A stretch of DNA of 64,000 bases from Microlunatus parietis (GCF_013407955.1 NZ_JACCBU010000001.1:4960001-5024000); one strand, 5' to 3'; numbered from the stretch's first letter, positions 8,442-17,084 are shown. Translations and numbers: made by a program. The notes: a model not told the origin generated them from the letters alone.

Positions 8442-9686
8442 CTACGTCCAGTGCGGACGGCCCGCCTCATCGATGACGAGGTGCCGCGAGGTGTCCATCA
8501 AGACCAACGCCGCCGCGCCCAGCGGTTCGGGTCGGCGCAGCGCGCTGAACTGCAGCCGGACCGATCTTCTCGCCGCGGGCAGCGCCCGCCGATTCATCTC
8601 GGTCCGGATCGCGTCCAAGATCACCGGGCCGCATTGTCGGCTGAGCAGGCCGCCGACGATGAAGAGGGACGGATTCAGGATGTTGATCAAGGTGCTCACT
8701 GCGACGCCGACGTGGGTGCCGAGGTTGGTGATGGCTCGCAGCGCGGCGGGCTCGGCCCGGCCGATCAACTCGAAGATCCGGCTCGGTTCGACCTCACCGT
8801 AGACCGGCCGGAGGGCGCGCTGCATGCTGTCCAGCGAGGCGACGGTCTCGAGGCAGCCCTGATTCCCGCAGCGGCAGATCTCGCCGCGCGGGTCGACCAC
8901 GATGTGGCCGAGTTCGCCCGCGAATCCGTCCCGTCCCCGGAGCAGTTGCCCGCCGCTGCAGATTCCGCCGCCGACGTTGGTATCGAGGCCGATCCAGATG
9001 AAGTCGTCGACGCGATGCCCGTCGCCCCAGAGTCGTTCGGCCAGCACCGCCAGGTTGCCGTGATTGCCGACGTAGACGGGCAGCCCGATCCTGGCCTGCA
9101 GGAGCTCGCGCACCGGGGCGTCGACCCACAGTTGATGGCAACTGGACGGTGCCGCACGCAGCGTCTCCGGGTCGATCGGCGCGGGCAGGGCCAGGCCGAC
9201 GCCCAGGCATTCCCCCTGCACCGCGGCGGCCTTGTCGATCACCCTCCGCACCACGCGGGCCACCACCTCGATGGCCTGGTCGATGTCGAGCGGATCGACG
9301 AGCGGTTCGTCGGCCGCCGCGACCACGACGTGCGCCAGGTCGGTGGCCAGACAGCGGACGTGGGCGTGGGTGATGTTCACGCCGACGACGAAGCCCAGGC
9401 CGGTGCGGAGCCGTACCGCACTGCCGGGGCGACCCAGCCGGGCCTCCTGACCGTGCGGGGCCGGAGCGTCGGTGACGAGGTTCATCCGGGCGAGCTCGCC
9501 GATGACCTGGCCGACCCTGGTCCGGCTGATGCCCAGGATCCGGGACAGGTCGGCGCGCGTGGCCGGCCCGGAGGTCCGCAGCGCCTGCAGGATCCGGCCG
9601 CCGGTGCCCCCGTCCCTCAGCGAATCTCGGCCCCTCCCCGTCGGGACGGCCGGACTACCCGGGCTGGCGCCAGTCACGAGCGTCAT
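8442..9686 (-). CDS. ROK-family transcriptional regulator
   Basis: 414 residues, normal length for an NagC/XylR-type ROK repressor. A winged helix-turn-helix lies at about 30-75 (ATRADLSRILGISRTRVGQVIGEL in shortened form), followed by the sugar-kinase-like ROK domain with the zinc motif CRCGNQGCLET and the upstream His (ELGHIVVDPRGE). These proteins bind a sugar or amino sugar and repress catabolic genes. It sits directly upstream of the sugar-binding protein and sulfatase genes on the same strand, so it probably controls them, perhaps through the nested repeat at 8350-8383. ATG 9686 is the first start in the frame. Confidence 0.9.
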   Translation of the reverse strand: MTLVTGASPGSPAVPTGRGRDSLRDGGTGGRILQALRTSGPATRADLSRILGISRTRVGQVIGELARMNLVTDAPAPHGQEARLGRPGSAVRLRTGLGFVVGVNITHAHVRCLATDLAHVVVAAADEPLVDPLDIDQAIEVVARVVRRVIDKAAAVQGECLGVGLALPAPIDPETLRAAPSSCHQLWVDAPVRELLQARIGLPVYVGNHGNLAVLAERLWGDGHRVDDFIWIGLDTNVGGGICSGGQLLRGRDGFAGELGHIVVDPRGEICRCGNQGCLETVASLDSMQRALRPVYGEVEPSRIFELIGRAEPAALRAITNLGTHVGVAVSTLINILNPSLFIVGGLLSRQCGPVILDAIRTEMNRRALPAARRSVRLQFSALRRPEPLGAAALVLMDTSRHLVIDEAGRPHWT

Positions 9687-9728
9687 TATCGTCGCCGCTC
9701 CGCCGGGTCGCCGCCGCGACGTGGTGTC

Positions 9729-11183
9729 TCAGCGGGCGCGGATGTGCACCCAGCGCCGGTACGTGCTCCGGTCCATCCCGAGCCGCAGGTTGGACCGGTG
9801 CGCCATCGCGAGGCCGGACAGCAGGGCGACGAAGGCGACCAGGCCGCCGCAGAGCAGCATGCTCGGCCGGGCGCCGAAGTGGTCGATCAGCCAGCCGACG
9901 ACCGGGCTGCCGATCGCCTGGCCGCCGAGCAGGACCAGCAGGTAGACGCTCATCACCCGGCCCCGCACCGCCGGCGCGGTGGTCAGCTGGACCAGCGAGT
10001 TGGCGCCGGTCAGGAACTGCAGGGTGAGCAGCCCGATCAAGATCAACACCATGCCGAAGGTCCAGACGCTCGGCGCGATCGCGGCGAGGCCGATGGTCAC
10101 CCCGAGCAGGGTGAGCAGGCTGACCAGCACCCGGAGCCGGACCTGGCCGCGGCGGCGGGCCGAGATCAGCGCGCCGACCAGGGCGCCGATCGCGCTGAGC
10201 GAGTTGAACAGCGAGTAGCCGCTCACGCCGGTGCCGAACTCGTGATCGGCGAACGCGGCCAGGATCACCGGCATGTTGAGGCCGAACAGGCCGATCGTCG
10301 CGACCAGCACGATGGTCCAGCCCACCTCGGAGGTGTGCTGGATGTAGCGCAGACCCTCGCGCAACTGGCCCTTGGCCTTCGCCACCACGGTCGAACTGCC
10401 GGCCGGCACCCGGATGATGATCAACATCGCGACGACCACCAGGCAGGAGGCCGCGTTGATCAAGAACGACCAGCCCTGGCCGACGGCGTGGATCAGTACG
10501 CCGGACAACGCCGGGCCGAGCAGGGCGCCGAACTGGAAGACCGACGAGTTCAGGCTGACGGCGTTCCGCAGATGTTGATCACCGACGAGTTCGGAGACGA
10601 ACACCTGGCGGGTCGGATTGTCCACCACCGTGACGAAGCCGAGGATGGCGGCGACCAGGTACACGTGCCAGACCGCGACCGTCCCGGTCAGCGCGAGCAC
10701 GCCGAGGGTGAGGGCCATCAGCGTCGCCACCGACTGGGTGATGATCAGGATGGCCCGCTTCGAGTAGCGGTCCGCGATCACCCCGCCGAAGAGCCCGAAC
10801 AGCAGCACCGGGGTGAACTGCAGCGCGACCGCGATGCCGACCGCCGCGACGCTCCCGGTCAGTTCGAGGACCAGCCAGTCCTGGGCGATCCGCTGCATCC
10901 ACAGCCCGGTCGTCGCCACCACCTGGGAGGACAGGAAGAGCCGGTAGTTGCGGACCTGGAGGGCGGCCAGCGTGCGCGGCCACTGACGGCTGCGGATCGG
11001 CCGGCTGAGTCGGTCGAGTGCTTCGGACAGTGCGATGGAACGGTCCCCGAAAATGGCCGAACGGGACCGCTCGGCGGGCGCCGTGGACAAGGCGAACTCA
11101 CCTGATTCATGGGTTGTGCTGGACTGGACCGCCGGGATCTGCCGGCAAGCGGATGGCTCTACGCTGAGGTCGCCCGACACCAA
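9729..11183 (-). CDS. MFS transporter, EntS/MFS_3 type
   Basis: Up to 484 residues with about 12 hydrophobic segments. The conserved opening LAALQVRNYRLFLSSQ, the LWMQRIAQDWLVLELTGS segment and the loop GVIADRYSKRAIL match the EntS-like exporter family (siderophore or drug efflux). The listed start is a TTG at 11183; family members normally begin 10-20 residues before ALQVRNYRLF, here about residue 73, so the true start may be downstream, for example the TTG preceding STAPAERSRS. The gene is divergent from the LysR gene across a short gap containing a LysR-type palindrome, so that regulator probably controls it. Confidence 0.82.
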   Translation of the reverse strand: MVSGDLSVEPSACRQIPAVQSSTTHESGEFALSTAPAERSRSAIFGDRSIALSEALDRLSRPIRSRQWPRTLAALQVRNYRLFLSSQVVATTGLWMQRIAQDWLVLELTGSVAAVGIAVALQFTPVLLFGLFGGVIADRYSKRAILIITQSVATLMALTLGVLALTGTVAVWHVYLVAAILGFVTVVDNPTRQVFVSELVGDQHLRNAVSLNSSVFQFGALLGPALSGVLIHAVGQGWSFLINAASCLVVVAMLIIIRVPAGSSTVVAKAKGQLREGLRYIQHTSEVGWTIVLVATIGLFGLNMPVILAAFADHEFGTGVSGYSLFNSLSAIGALVGALISARRRGQVRLRVLVSLLTLLGVTIGLAAIAPSVWTFGMVLILIGLLTLQFLTGANSLVQLTTAPAVRGRVMSVYLLVLLGGQAIGSPVVGWLIDHFGARPSMLLCGGLVAFVALLSGLAMAHRSNLRLGMDRSTYRRWVHIRAR

Positions 11184-11222
11184 CCCTAAAGGCCCGCCCT
11201 CCTATTCGGCAAAGCCATAACG

Positions 11223-11239
11223 CCAATATATTGTATTGG
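11223..11239. promoter_or_regulatory. LysR-type operator/promoter region
   Basis: CCAATATATTGTATTGG is a 17-bp palindrome (arms CCAATA/TATTGG) in the AT-rich gap between the divergent MFS and LysR genes. It includes the T-N11-A pattern of LysR sites and is 33 bases from the LysR start. Autoregulation plus control of the transporter is the expected arrangement. Confidence 0.65.
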
Positions 11240-11271
11240 CTGGACTTATAAGCCCGCGGAGGATGGTTGTC

Positions 11272-12144
11272 GTGGCCGATGACAAGACGTTCGATCCGAC
11301 GCTGTTGCGTACGTTCCTCGCAGTCGCCAACGGGCTCTCCTTCACCCGGGCCGCCGAGCAGCTCGGGCTGAGCCAGCCGACCGTCTCCCAGCACGTCCGC
11401 CGGCTCGAGGACGCCGCCGGCCGGCAGCTCGTGCAGCGGGACACCCGGTCGGTCGCGCTGACCGACAACGGGGAGGCGATGGCCGGCTTCGCCCGGACCA
11501 TCCTGGCCGCGATCGACGAGGCGGTGTCGTACTTCACCGGGTCGGCGATGAGCGGCCGGCTGCGGTTCGGCGCGGCCGACGAACTGGCGGTGAGCGAGCT
11601 GCCGACGATCCTGCGGGAGTTCCGCCAGCTCTATCCGCGGATCAACCTGGAGCTGACCGTCACCCAGAGCGGCACCCTGCTGCGGCGACTGGCCTCCAAC
11701 CACCTCGACCTGGTCTTCATCAACCAGGAGGCCGACTCGCACCGCGGCCAGCTGGTCCGGCGGGACCGGCTGGTCTGGGTCGGCCTGGACCGGACCCAGA
11801 TCGAGCCCTCGCTGCCGGTACCGCTGGTCACCTATCCGGCGCCGAGCTGGAGCCGGGACGCCGCGATCTCGGCGCTGGAGGGCGCGCACCGGACCTGGCG
11901 GATCACCTGCAACACCCGCGAGATCAACGGCATCCTGGCCGCCACCCGGGCCGGCCTCGGCATCTCGATCCTGGCCCAGAGCCGGGTCCCGCCCGACCTG
12001 CGCAACCTGTCCGGCCGGTTCGACCTGCCCGCCCTGCCCGACATCGAGATGGCCCTCGTCGCCAACCCCCGCTCCGCCCGCGGCCCGGTCGAGGCCCTCG
12101 CCAAGGCCATCACCAACCTCCCCCTCTCCCCCCTCCGCCCCTAA
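11272..12144 (+). CDS. LysR-family transcriptional regulator
   Basis: 290 residues from a GTG at 11272, placed 9 bases after GGAGG; the ATG at 11263 directly abuts that ribosome binding site and is rejected. The N-terminal helix-turn-helix is textbook: LLRTFLAVANGLSFTRAAEQ followed by LGLSQPTVSQHVRRLE. A LysR substrate-binding domain occupies about 90-285. The ligand is unknown. It is divergent from an EntS-type exporter and separated by a palindromic site, so efflux control is likely. The last 20 codons are unusually pyrimidine-rich (runs of C and T), and a 55-bp repeat starts 13 bases after the stop. Confidence 0.93.
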   Translation: MADDKTFDPTLLRTFLAVANGLSFTRAAEQLGLSQPTVSQHVRRLEDAAGRQLVQRDTRSVALTDNGEAMAGFARTILAAIDEAVSYFTGSAMSGRLRFGAADELAVSELPTILREFRQLYPRINLELTVTQSGTLLRRLASNHLDLVFINQEADSHRGQLVRRDRLVWVGLDRTQIEPSLPVPLVTYPAPSWSRDAAISALEGAHRTWRITCNTREINGILAATRAGLGISILAQSRVPPDLRNLSGRFDLPALPDIEMALVANPRSARGPVEALAKAITNLPLSPLRP

Positions 12145-12156
12145 CCCCATTCCGCC

Positions 12157-12211
12157 GACCGGTCACCAAAGCAGGCGTTTTGACGGCGTGTCGCTGCAGA
12201 AGTGACCGGTC
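12157..12211. repeat. 55-bp dispersed element, copy 1
   Basis: Perfect 10-bp inverted ends, GACCGGTCAC (12157-12166) and GTGACCGGTC (12202-12211), enclose conserved blocks TTTTGACG and GTGTCGC. A second copy lies at 41143-41196 with the same block order. Both copies follow the 3' end of a plus-strand gene, so a REP-like element or exapted terminator is plausible. Confidence 0.75.
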
Positions 12212-12361
12212 GATGGAGCGAGGGGCGGGTGGTCGGCGTTCGGGGAGAGTCGTGGATCTGGGCCAGCCGGCGATCCCGGCGCCGCGGAGGAAGCGCCGCC
12301 GGCCCGCCTCCGTCTCCGCGCTCCGATGGATCAGTTCTGCCGCGAACTTTCGTCCGAACAC

Positions 12362-12420
12362 AGGATTCCCTCCGATTGGTTGTCCCCGAGTACCAACCAT
12401 TCGGCGCGGAGGGGGATTCG
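12362..12420. repeat. Imperfect inverted repeat in gene-free gap
   Basis: The stretch contains TGGTTG (12377-12382) and CAACCA (12394-12399) as inner arms, with looser outer pairing of GGATTCCCTCCG against CGGAGGGGGATTC. It sits in the 270-bp gap 12212-12483. The only other hint there is a minus-strand frame at about 12255-12400 reading GRRRFLRGAGIAG, which resembles a Tat signal but continues into nothing recognisable. Confidence 0.4.
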
Positions 12421-12483
12421 GATTGGTCGAGCCTCCGGATCAGGATCCGACAGGCAGCGGCCGCAGGGTCTCCAGCGGGTTGA

Positions 12484-12743
12484 TCAGGTCTCCGCCGGCT
12501 CGGTGGCCGGGGCGAACCCCGCGGCCAGCAGGTCGAGCTGCTGGGCGGTGCCCGCCTCGCGCCACTCGGGCCGCTCCTGGCCGGGCAGGTACATGCCGTG
12601 CTCGGTCAGCACCAGCAGCGTGGCCGGTCCCTCGGCCTGGAACTCGATGCTGGTGACCGAGGCGGTGGAGAGAATCCGTTGCTGGTCTCCAGTCCGCCGA
12701 CCGTGAAGTCCAGTTCATGCTCGGCCTCCTGGGTGATGTCCAT
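12484..12743 (-). pseudogene. SRPBCC/AHSA1-family remnant with internal deletion
   Basis: From ATG 12743 the frame reads MDITQEAEHELDFTVGGLET, the start of the middle of an AHSA1-type SRPBCC protein. It then breaks; another frame resumes with STASVTSIEFQAEGPATLLV and LTEHGMYLPGQERPEWREAG and ends at a TGA at 12486-12484. About 60 residues between HELDF..GG and the Thr-Ala-Ser..EF segment are missing and the frame changes. These proteins are normally encoded right after an ArsR repressor, exactly as here, where the ArsR remnant ends three bases upstream. The gene cannot make a normal protein. Confidence 0.75.
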
Positions 12744-12745
12744 GA

Positions 12746-12984
12746 TCAGGATTCCTTCAGGTGGTCGTTGAGTTGATCAAGCTGCCGTTACCGTTCCGTG
12801 CGCTGCCGGCCGAGCCAGCCCTCCGCCTCGCGGAGTGCCGTCGGCTCGATTCGGCAGCTGCGCACGCGGCCGACCTTTCCGTCACGATCACTCCTGCGTC
12901 CTCCAGCACCTGCAGGTGCTGCATCACTCCGGGCAGTGACATCTCGAGCGGCTCGGCCAGCGCCTTGACCGCTGCCGGCCCGTC
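12746..12984 (-). pseudogene. ArsR-family regulator remnant, frameshifted
   Basis: The minus strand reads AAVKALAEPLEMSLPGVMQH and LQVLEDAGVIVTE, the recognition helices of an ArsR repressor of the SRPBCC-linked type. The continuation GRVRSCRIEPTALREAEGWL lies in another frame and meets a TAA; after it QLDQLNDHLKES is still readable to the final TGA at 12748-12746. The N-terminal helices and the start codon are missing. So it has a truncation, a frameshift and a nonsense codon. Its stop is two bases from the ATG of the SRPBCC remnant, the original operon layout. Confidence 0.8.
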
Positions 12985-13037
12985 ACCACCAGATATCCCT
13001 TGGCTCGAACGCCGTCCTGGCTGGCAGGCTTCGCTGC

Positions 13038-14057
13038 GTGAGTGACCCGGAGCCCGAGCGCGGCGCGCTGTCGCCGGACGGAACGCACTACTACGACGGC
13101 GCCGGCTGGGGCTGGCAACCGCTCTGGCTGACGCCGGATCGGCTGGTCCGCTTCTGCCGGGAGGAGTGGGGGCTGCCGGTGCGGCGGGCGAGCCTGCTGG
13201 CCGAGGGCATGCTCAACCAGACCTGGAAGCTGCACTGTGTCGATCATGATCGCGTCCTCAGGGTCGGCCGGGCGGAGCGGACCGCCGACCAGGTCGAGTA
13301 CGAGTACGTCGTGGCCCGGGCCTGGGCGGAGGTCACGCCGGTGCTGATCGCTCCCGAGCGCGACGAGGTGGCGGTCCTGGACGGCCACACGCTGGCCGTA
13401 TTCCCTTTCGTGCAAGGCGTTTCCGGTGTCACGGTAGCGAGCCTGGTGCGCTGCTGGGAGATCATTCCGGTGCTGGCCGCGCTGCACCGGTGCTCGCTCG
13501 GTCTCGGCCTCGGCCAGCGCCCGGGCTTCCGGTCGATCGATGATCATCCGCCCTGGTTCGACTGGGCGCAGGTACGGATCGCGATCATGGACCGGTACGG
13601 ACGCGGCCCGGAGGTGCTGGCGCCGATCGGGGTCGTCGACCGCGTCATCGAGGAACAGGACCGGCTGCTCGGCGCCTGGTCGCGGAGCGGACGGCTGGAC
13701 GTCCGGGCGCCCGTCCACGGCGACCTCAACCCGCGCAACCAGCTCTATCGCGACGACCGCCTGGTCGGCCTGATCGACACCGACGACCTGCGGGTCGAGC
13801 CGTTGGTGTGGGAGGTCGCCGGCCAGGCCTACACGGACGCCCGGGTCGATCCGCGCCGGGTCTGGCGCGACTACCTCGACGCCGGCGGGCCGCTCGACCC
13901 GCGGGACGAGGAGCTGCTGCTGCCCTTCGTCCGGATGGGTCAGCTCGGCGAGATCCAGTGGCTCACCGACGAGGACGGCACCGCGACCCACCTGGCCCTG
14001 GGCAACCTGAAGCATCTGGCGAAGGTTCTCCAGGAACCGCCGGTCCGGGACTTCTGA
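13038..14057 (+). CDS. Phosphotransferase (APH/choline kinase-like)
   Basis: 339 residues from a GTG at 13038. The catalytic loop HGDLNPRN and the Mg-binding DTDD of the aminoglycoside phosphotransferase fold are intact, as are an N-lobe with NQTWKLHCV and RVLRVGR. The family phosphorylates antibiotics, sugars, choline or amino-sugar derivatives; the substrate here is not evident. The N-terminal YYDGAGWGWQPLW is unusual. It stands alone between the ArsR-SRPBCC remnants and a convergent membrane protein, so context gives no help. Confidence 0.85.
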   Translation: MSDPEPERGALSPDGTHYYDGAGWGWQPLWLTPDRLVRFCREEWGLPVRRASLLAEGMLNQTWKLHCVDHDRVLRVGRAERTADQVEYEYVVARAWAEVTPVLIAPERDEVAVLDGHTLAVFPFVQGVSGVTVASLVRCWEIIPVLAALHRCSLGLGLGQRPGFRSIDDHPPWFDWAQVRIAIMDRYGRGPEVLAPIGVVDRVIEEQDRLLGAWSRSGRLDVRAPVHGDLNPRNQLYRDDRLVGLIDTDDLRVEPLVWEVAGQAYTDARVDPRRVWRDYLDAGGPLDPRDEELLLPFVRMGQLGEIQWLTDEDGTATHLALGNLKHLAKVLQEPPVRDF

Positions 14058-14064
14058 GCCCTGC

Positions 14065-14547
14065 TCATGATCGCGACGGCAGCGGAAACCGCAGCCGTCG
14101 GCGCCAGACCTCGATCAGGATCGTGCCGACGGCCGTCGGGGTCAGCCACGCGATCAGTTCGGCACCGCCGCGGAGCGGTCCGTCGATCGCGAACGCCACC
14201 ACCACGAGCGCGGTCACCTGGGCGATGAACGAGCCACCCATGCCGTGTACGTACCCGTGGGTCCAGCCGTGATACCGGCGGCGCGCCGACTCCACGGCGA
14301 GCACGGTCAGCCCGAACGTCAGTACGGAGACCGGGATCAGCCACCAGAGGTCCGGTCGAGCCAGCAGGACCAGCCCGCTGCCGCTCAGGCAGACGACGCC
14401 GACGATCACGGCGTAACCGGCGGTGACCGGGCCGGTGGTCCGCCGGCCGGCCGCGAACCGGCGGCTGTCGATGATCATGGCCACCGGGCCGAGCAGCAGG
14501 CCGGCGGTTCCGGCGATCACATGGATGACGACGACGAGCTGGTGCAT
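14065..14547 (-). CDS. Small integral membrane protein (DUF2306-like)
   Basis: 160 residues from ATG 14547, chosen because the ATG at 14571 would lie inside the regulatory palindrome. It has four or five hydrophobic segments: HQLVVVIHVIAGTAGLLLG, the stretch around AVIVGVVCLSGSGLVLL, LIPVSVLTFGLTVLAV and VTALVVVAFAIDG. His residues at the start of helix 1 and around RRRYHGWTHGYVHG are compatible with metal or heme binding, as suggested for DUF2306-like proteins, but no activity is established. It is divergent from a MarR gene over a perfect 18-bp palindrome and so is its likely target. Confidence 0.72.
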   Translation of the reverse strand: MHQLVVVIHVIAGTAGLLLGPVAMIIDSRRFAAGRRTTGPVTAGYAVIVGVVCLSGSGLVLLARPDLWWLIPVSVLTFGLTVLAVESARRRYHGWTHGYVHGMGGSFIAQVTALVVVAFAIDGPLRGGAELIAWLTPTAVGTILIEVWRRRLRFPLPSRS

Positions 14548-14569
14548 CGTGACACGCCCCCTGAATGCC

Positions 14570-14587
14570 AACTTAGGATCCTAAGTT
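14570..14587. promoter_or_regulatory. 18-bp perfect palindrome, MarR operator
   Basis: AACTTAGGATCCTAAGTT is perfectly symmetric and lies between the divergent membrane-protein and MarR genes, three bases before the ATG at 14591. An 18-bp palindrome over the start region of divergent genes is typical for MarR autoregulation. Confidence 0.75.
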
Positions 14588-14590
14588 AGC

Positions 14591-15031
14591 ATGGTAAAGT
14601 ACCGCATGCGTAAGACCCTCAGCTTCGATCTGCACACGCTGACCGCGCGCCTGGACCGGGAAGCGGACCGGATCCTCCGCGCCGAGCATGAGATCTCCTA
14701 CCGGCGTTTCCGGACCCTGCTCAGTGTGGCGATCCTCAGCGACGCCGGCGCGGAGGTGACCCAGCGGGCGGTCGCCGAGGAACTCGGCATCTCCGAGCCG
14801 TCGGCCAGCCGGATGGCCTCGATCCTCGCCGCCGACGGTTGGCTGGACGTCCGGTCCGGCGGCGGGAATCGGCGTCGGCTCAGCCTGACCGAGCCGGGCC
14901 GAGAGCTCGTGGCGGCCTGCCGCTCGCTGCTGGAGCAGCGCTTCGCCGCGGTGGTCCGGCGCAGCGGCGTCCGATACTCCGACTACGCCGGCGATACCCG
15001 GAAGCTGCTGGAGACGCTGGCGCAGGGCTGA
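14591..15031 (+). CDS. MarR-family transcriptional regulator
   Basis: 146 residues, normal for MarR. The winged helix-turn-helix is seen in TQRAVAEELGISEPSASRMA followed by the wing DGWLDVRSGGGNRRRLSLTE. The ATG at 14591 has no room for a ribosome binding site after the operator palindrome, so translation is either leaderless or begins at ATG 14606 (MRKTLSFDLH). It probably represses itself and the divergent membrane protein; the ligand is unknown. Stop-to-stop distance to the convergent acyl-CoA oxidase gene is only 13 bases. Confidence 0.9.
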   Translation: MVKYRMRKTLSFDLHTLTARLDREADRILRAEHEISYRRFRTLLSVAILSDAGAEVTQRAVAEELGISEPSASRMASILAADGWLDVRSGGGNRRRLSLTEPGRELVAACRSLLEQRFAAVVRRSGVRYSDYAGDTRKLLETLAQG

Positions 15032-15044
15032 CCGGCCCGCGACC

Positions 15045-16967
15045 TCAGCCAGGCTGGGCGATCGGCGCGGTGATCCAGGCCTCCGGGATGCCGAACGCGT
15101 CGATCAGTTCCGGCACCTGCGGCCGCAACTGCTCGCACAGGTCATCCACCGCGGCGATGATCTCCTTCGACCGGGCGTCGCTGATCCGGTTGTGCTCCAG
15201 ATACCAGGCCCGGTCGGCCTCGATCGCGGACAGCACGTGCAGGTCGAACACCTGGTCCAGCAGGTCGGCCCGCTCCGGGCAGCGGTCCGTCGCGGCCAGG
15301 AACGACTCGGCGACCTGTCGCTCGGCATGGGCGCTCGCGGCGGCCAGCAGGTGCGGCTGGACGGCGTTGAAGGCGGCGAACGGGTCCTTGTCCCGGGCCA
15401 GCCGGCCCCGCATCCGCAGGGCCAGCGTCTCGACGAGGTGCTTCTCCCGGTCCTCCAGCAGGCCCAGCTGCCAGTCCCGGTCCCGGATCTCGGGCTGCAC
15501 GCCGCGCCGCCGCCGGAGCCGTTCCAGCACGCCGCGGTTCACCGCACGCTCGATCGCGAAACCGACGAACTGGTCCGCCACCGCGCGGGCGACGCCGAGC
15601 ACGTCGAGGTCCTCGAACTGCGACGAGTAGTCGGTCAGCAGGCCCTTGCCGACCAGCTGCAGCAGCACCGTGTTGTCGCCCTCGAAGGTGGTGAACACGT
15701 CGGTGTCGGCGCGCAGCTGCGGCAGCACGTTCTCGGCCAGATAGCCGGCGCCGCCGCAGGCCTCCCGGCAGGTCTGGATGGTCCGGGTCGCGTGCCAGGT
15801 CGACAGCGCCTTCAACCCGGCCGCCCGCGACTCGATCTCGCGCTGGGTACGCTCCCGCTCCGGTTCGTCGGCGGCCGGCGCGGTGAGGTGTTCGTGCAGC
15901 CGTTCCAGCACGTCGTTCTGGGCCAGCGACAGTGCGTACGTCCTCACCAGCGCGGGCAGCAGCCGGCGCTGATGGCCCCGGTAGTCGAGCAGCAGCACCT
16001 CGTCCGCGCCGCCCGGCCGGGGGAACTGGCGCCGGGCCAGGCCGTGCCGGCAGGCGATGGTGAGGGCCAGCTTGGCCGCGTTCTGGGCCGAGCCGGCGAC
16101 GCTGATCCGGCCCCGGACCAGGGTCCCGATCATGGTGAAGAAGCGGCGGCCGGAGCTCTCGATCGAGCTCGTGTACGTACCGTCGGCAGCGACCTGGCCG
16201 TACCGGTCCAGCAGCGCGTCCCGTGGCACCCGTACCTGATCGAAGACGATCCTGCCGTTGTCGACCCCGTTCAGCCCGGCCTTCCGGCCGCAGTCCGTGA
16301 TCGTCACGCCGGGCCGCGGATTCCCGGTCTCGTCGCGGATCGGCACCAGCAGCGCGTGCACCCCGTGCTCGGCCCCGCCGGTGATCAACTGCGCGAAGAC
16401 GACCGCGAGCCGGCCGTCCCGGGCGGCGTTGCCGATGTAGTCCTTCCGAGCGGATGGGGTCGGCGAGTCGACGACGAACTCCTCGGTCGCCGGGTCGTAC
16501 GTCGCGGTGGTCTCCAGCGACTGCACGTCGGAGCCGTGCCCGGTCTCGGTCATCGCGAAGCAGCCGAGCAGCCGGCCCTCGATCGCGTCGGCCAGATGGG
16601 CCCGGTGATGCCGTTCGGTGCCGAGCGCGGCGATCGCGCCCGCGAACAGGCCCCACTGGACCCCGGCCTTGACCATCAGCGACAGGTCCCGGAAGCCGAG
16701 CATCTCCATCGCCACCATGCCGCCGCCGACGTCACCGACCCCGCCGTACGCCGGCTCGAAACCGATCCGGGGCAGGCCGGACGCGGCGAACTCCTCCAGC
16801 CGGTGCAGGATCCGGGCCCGGTGCTGCTCGGTGCTCAGGTCGTACGAGGGCGGGTCGAATCGCTTCAGCTCGAGGGAGCGGGCCCGGTCCCTGATCTCGG
16901 CCCAGCGTCCGTCCAGAAGCCTGCGCAGCGGCCCGCCGTCGCTGCCCTGCTCCGTCTCGGTGGTCAT
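15045..16967 (-). CDS. Acyl-CoA oxidase
   Basis: 640 residues, the length of acyl-CoA oxidases rather than of 380-residue dehydrogenases. Residues FAMTETGHGSDVQSLETTAT form the FAD-contacting loop, and TTFEGDNTVLLQ with E429 is the catalytic-base signature. The C-terminal oxidase domain extends to LIDAFGIPEAWITAPIA. The enzyme oxidises acyl-CoA to trans-2-enoyl-CoA and passes electrons to O2, making H2O2, in cytoplasmic beta-oxidation. No other beta-oxidation genes are adjacent. ATG 16967 is the start. Confidence 0.92.
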   Translation of the reverse strand: MTTETEQGSDGGPLRRLLDGRWAEIRDRARSLELKRFDPPSYDLSTEQHRARILHRLEEFAASGLPRIGFEPAYGGVGDVGGGMVAMEMLGFRDLSLMVKAGVQWGLFAGAIAALGTERHHRAHLADAIEGRLLGCFAMTETGHGSDVQSLETTATYDPATEEFVVDSPTPSARKDYIGNAARDGRLAVVFAQLITGGAEHGVHALLVPIRDETGNPRPGVTITDCGRKAGLNGVDNGRIVFDQVRVPRDALLDRYGQVAADGTYTSSIESSGRRFFTMIGTLVRGRISVAGSAQNAAKLALTIACRHGLARRQFPRPGGADEVLLLDYRGHQRRLLPALVRTYALSLAQNDVLERLHEHLTAPAADEPERERTQREIESRAAGLKALSTWHATRTIQTCREACGGAGYLAENVLPQLRADTDVFTTFEGDNTVLLQLVGKGLLTDYSSQFEDLDVLGVARAVADQFVGFAIERAVNRGVLERLRRRRGVQPEIRDRDWQLGLLEDREKHLVETLALRMRGRLARDKDPFAAFNAVQPHLLAAASAHAERQVAESFLAATDRCPERADLLDQVFDLHVLSAIEADRAWYLEHNRISDARSKEIIAAVDDLCEQLRPQVPELIDAFGIPEAWITAPIAQPG

Positions 16968-17084
16968 GGCCCCGACATTAGCGATCCGCCCACAGCGATA
17001 TCGGTTGGCCGTGTGTTGCCCGGGTGGTTAGTCTTGGCGAGCCTGAAAACCAGGTGGTTCATGCATGCCCGGAGGGAAGTAGAC

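Noticed and set aside
8160-11105. A 981-codon plus-strand open frame
   Set aside because: Opposite to the ROK and MFS genes; composition dominated by Asp, Arg, Gln and His; no domain.
12255-12400. A minus-strand frame with a Tat-like GRRRFLRGAG motif
   Set aside because: No start context, no mature domain after it and it runs into the 55-bp repeat; probably chance or a remnant too short to assign.
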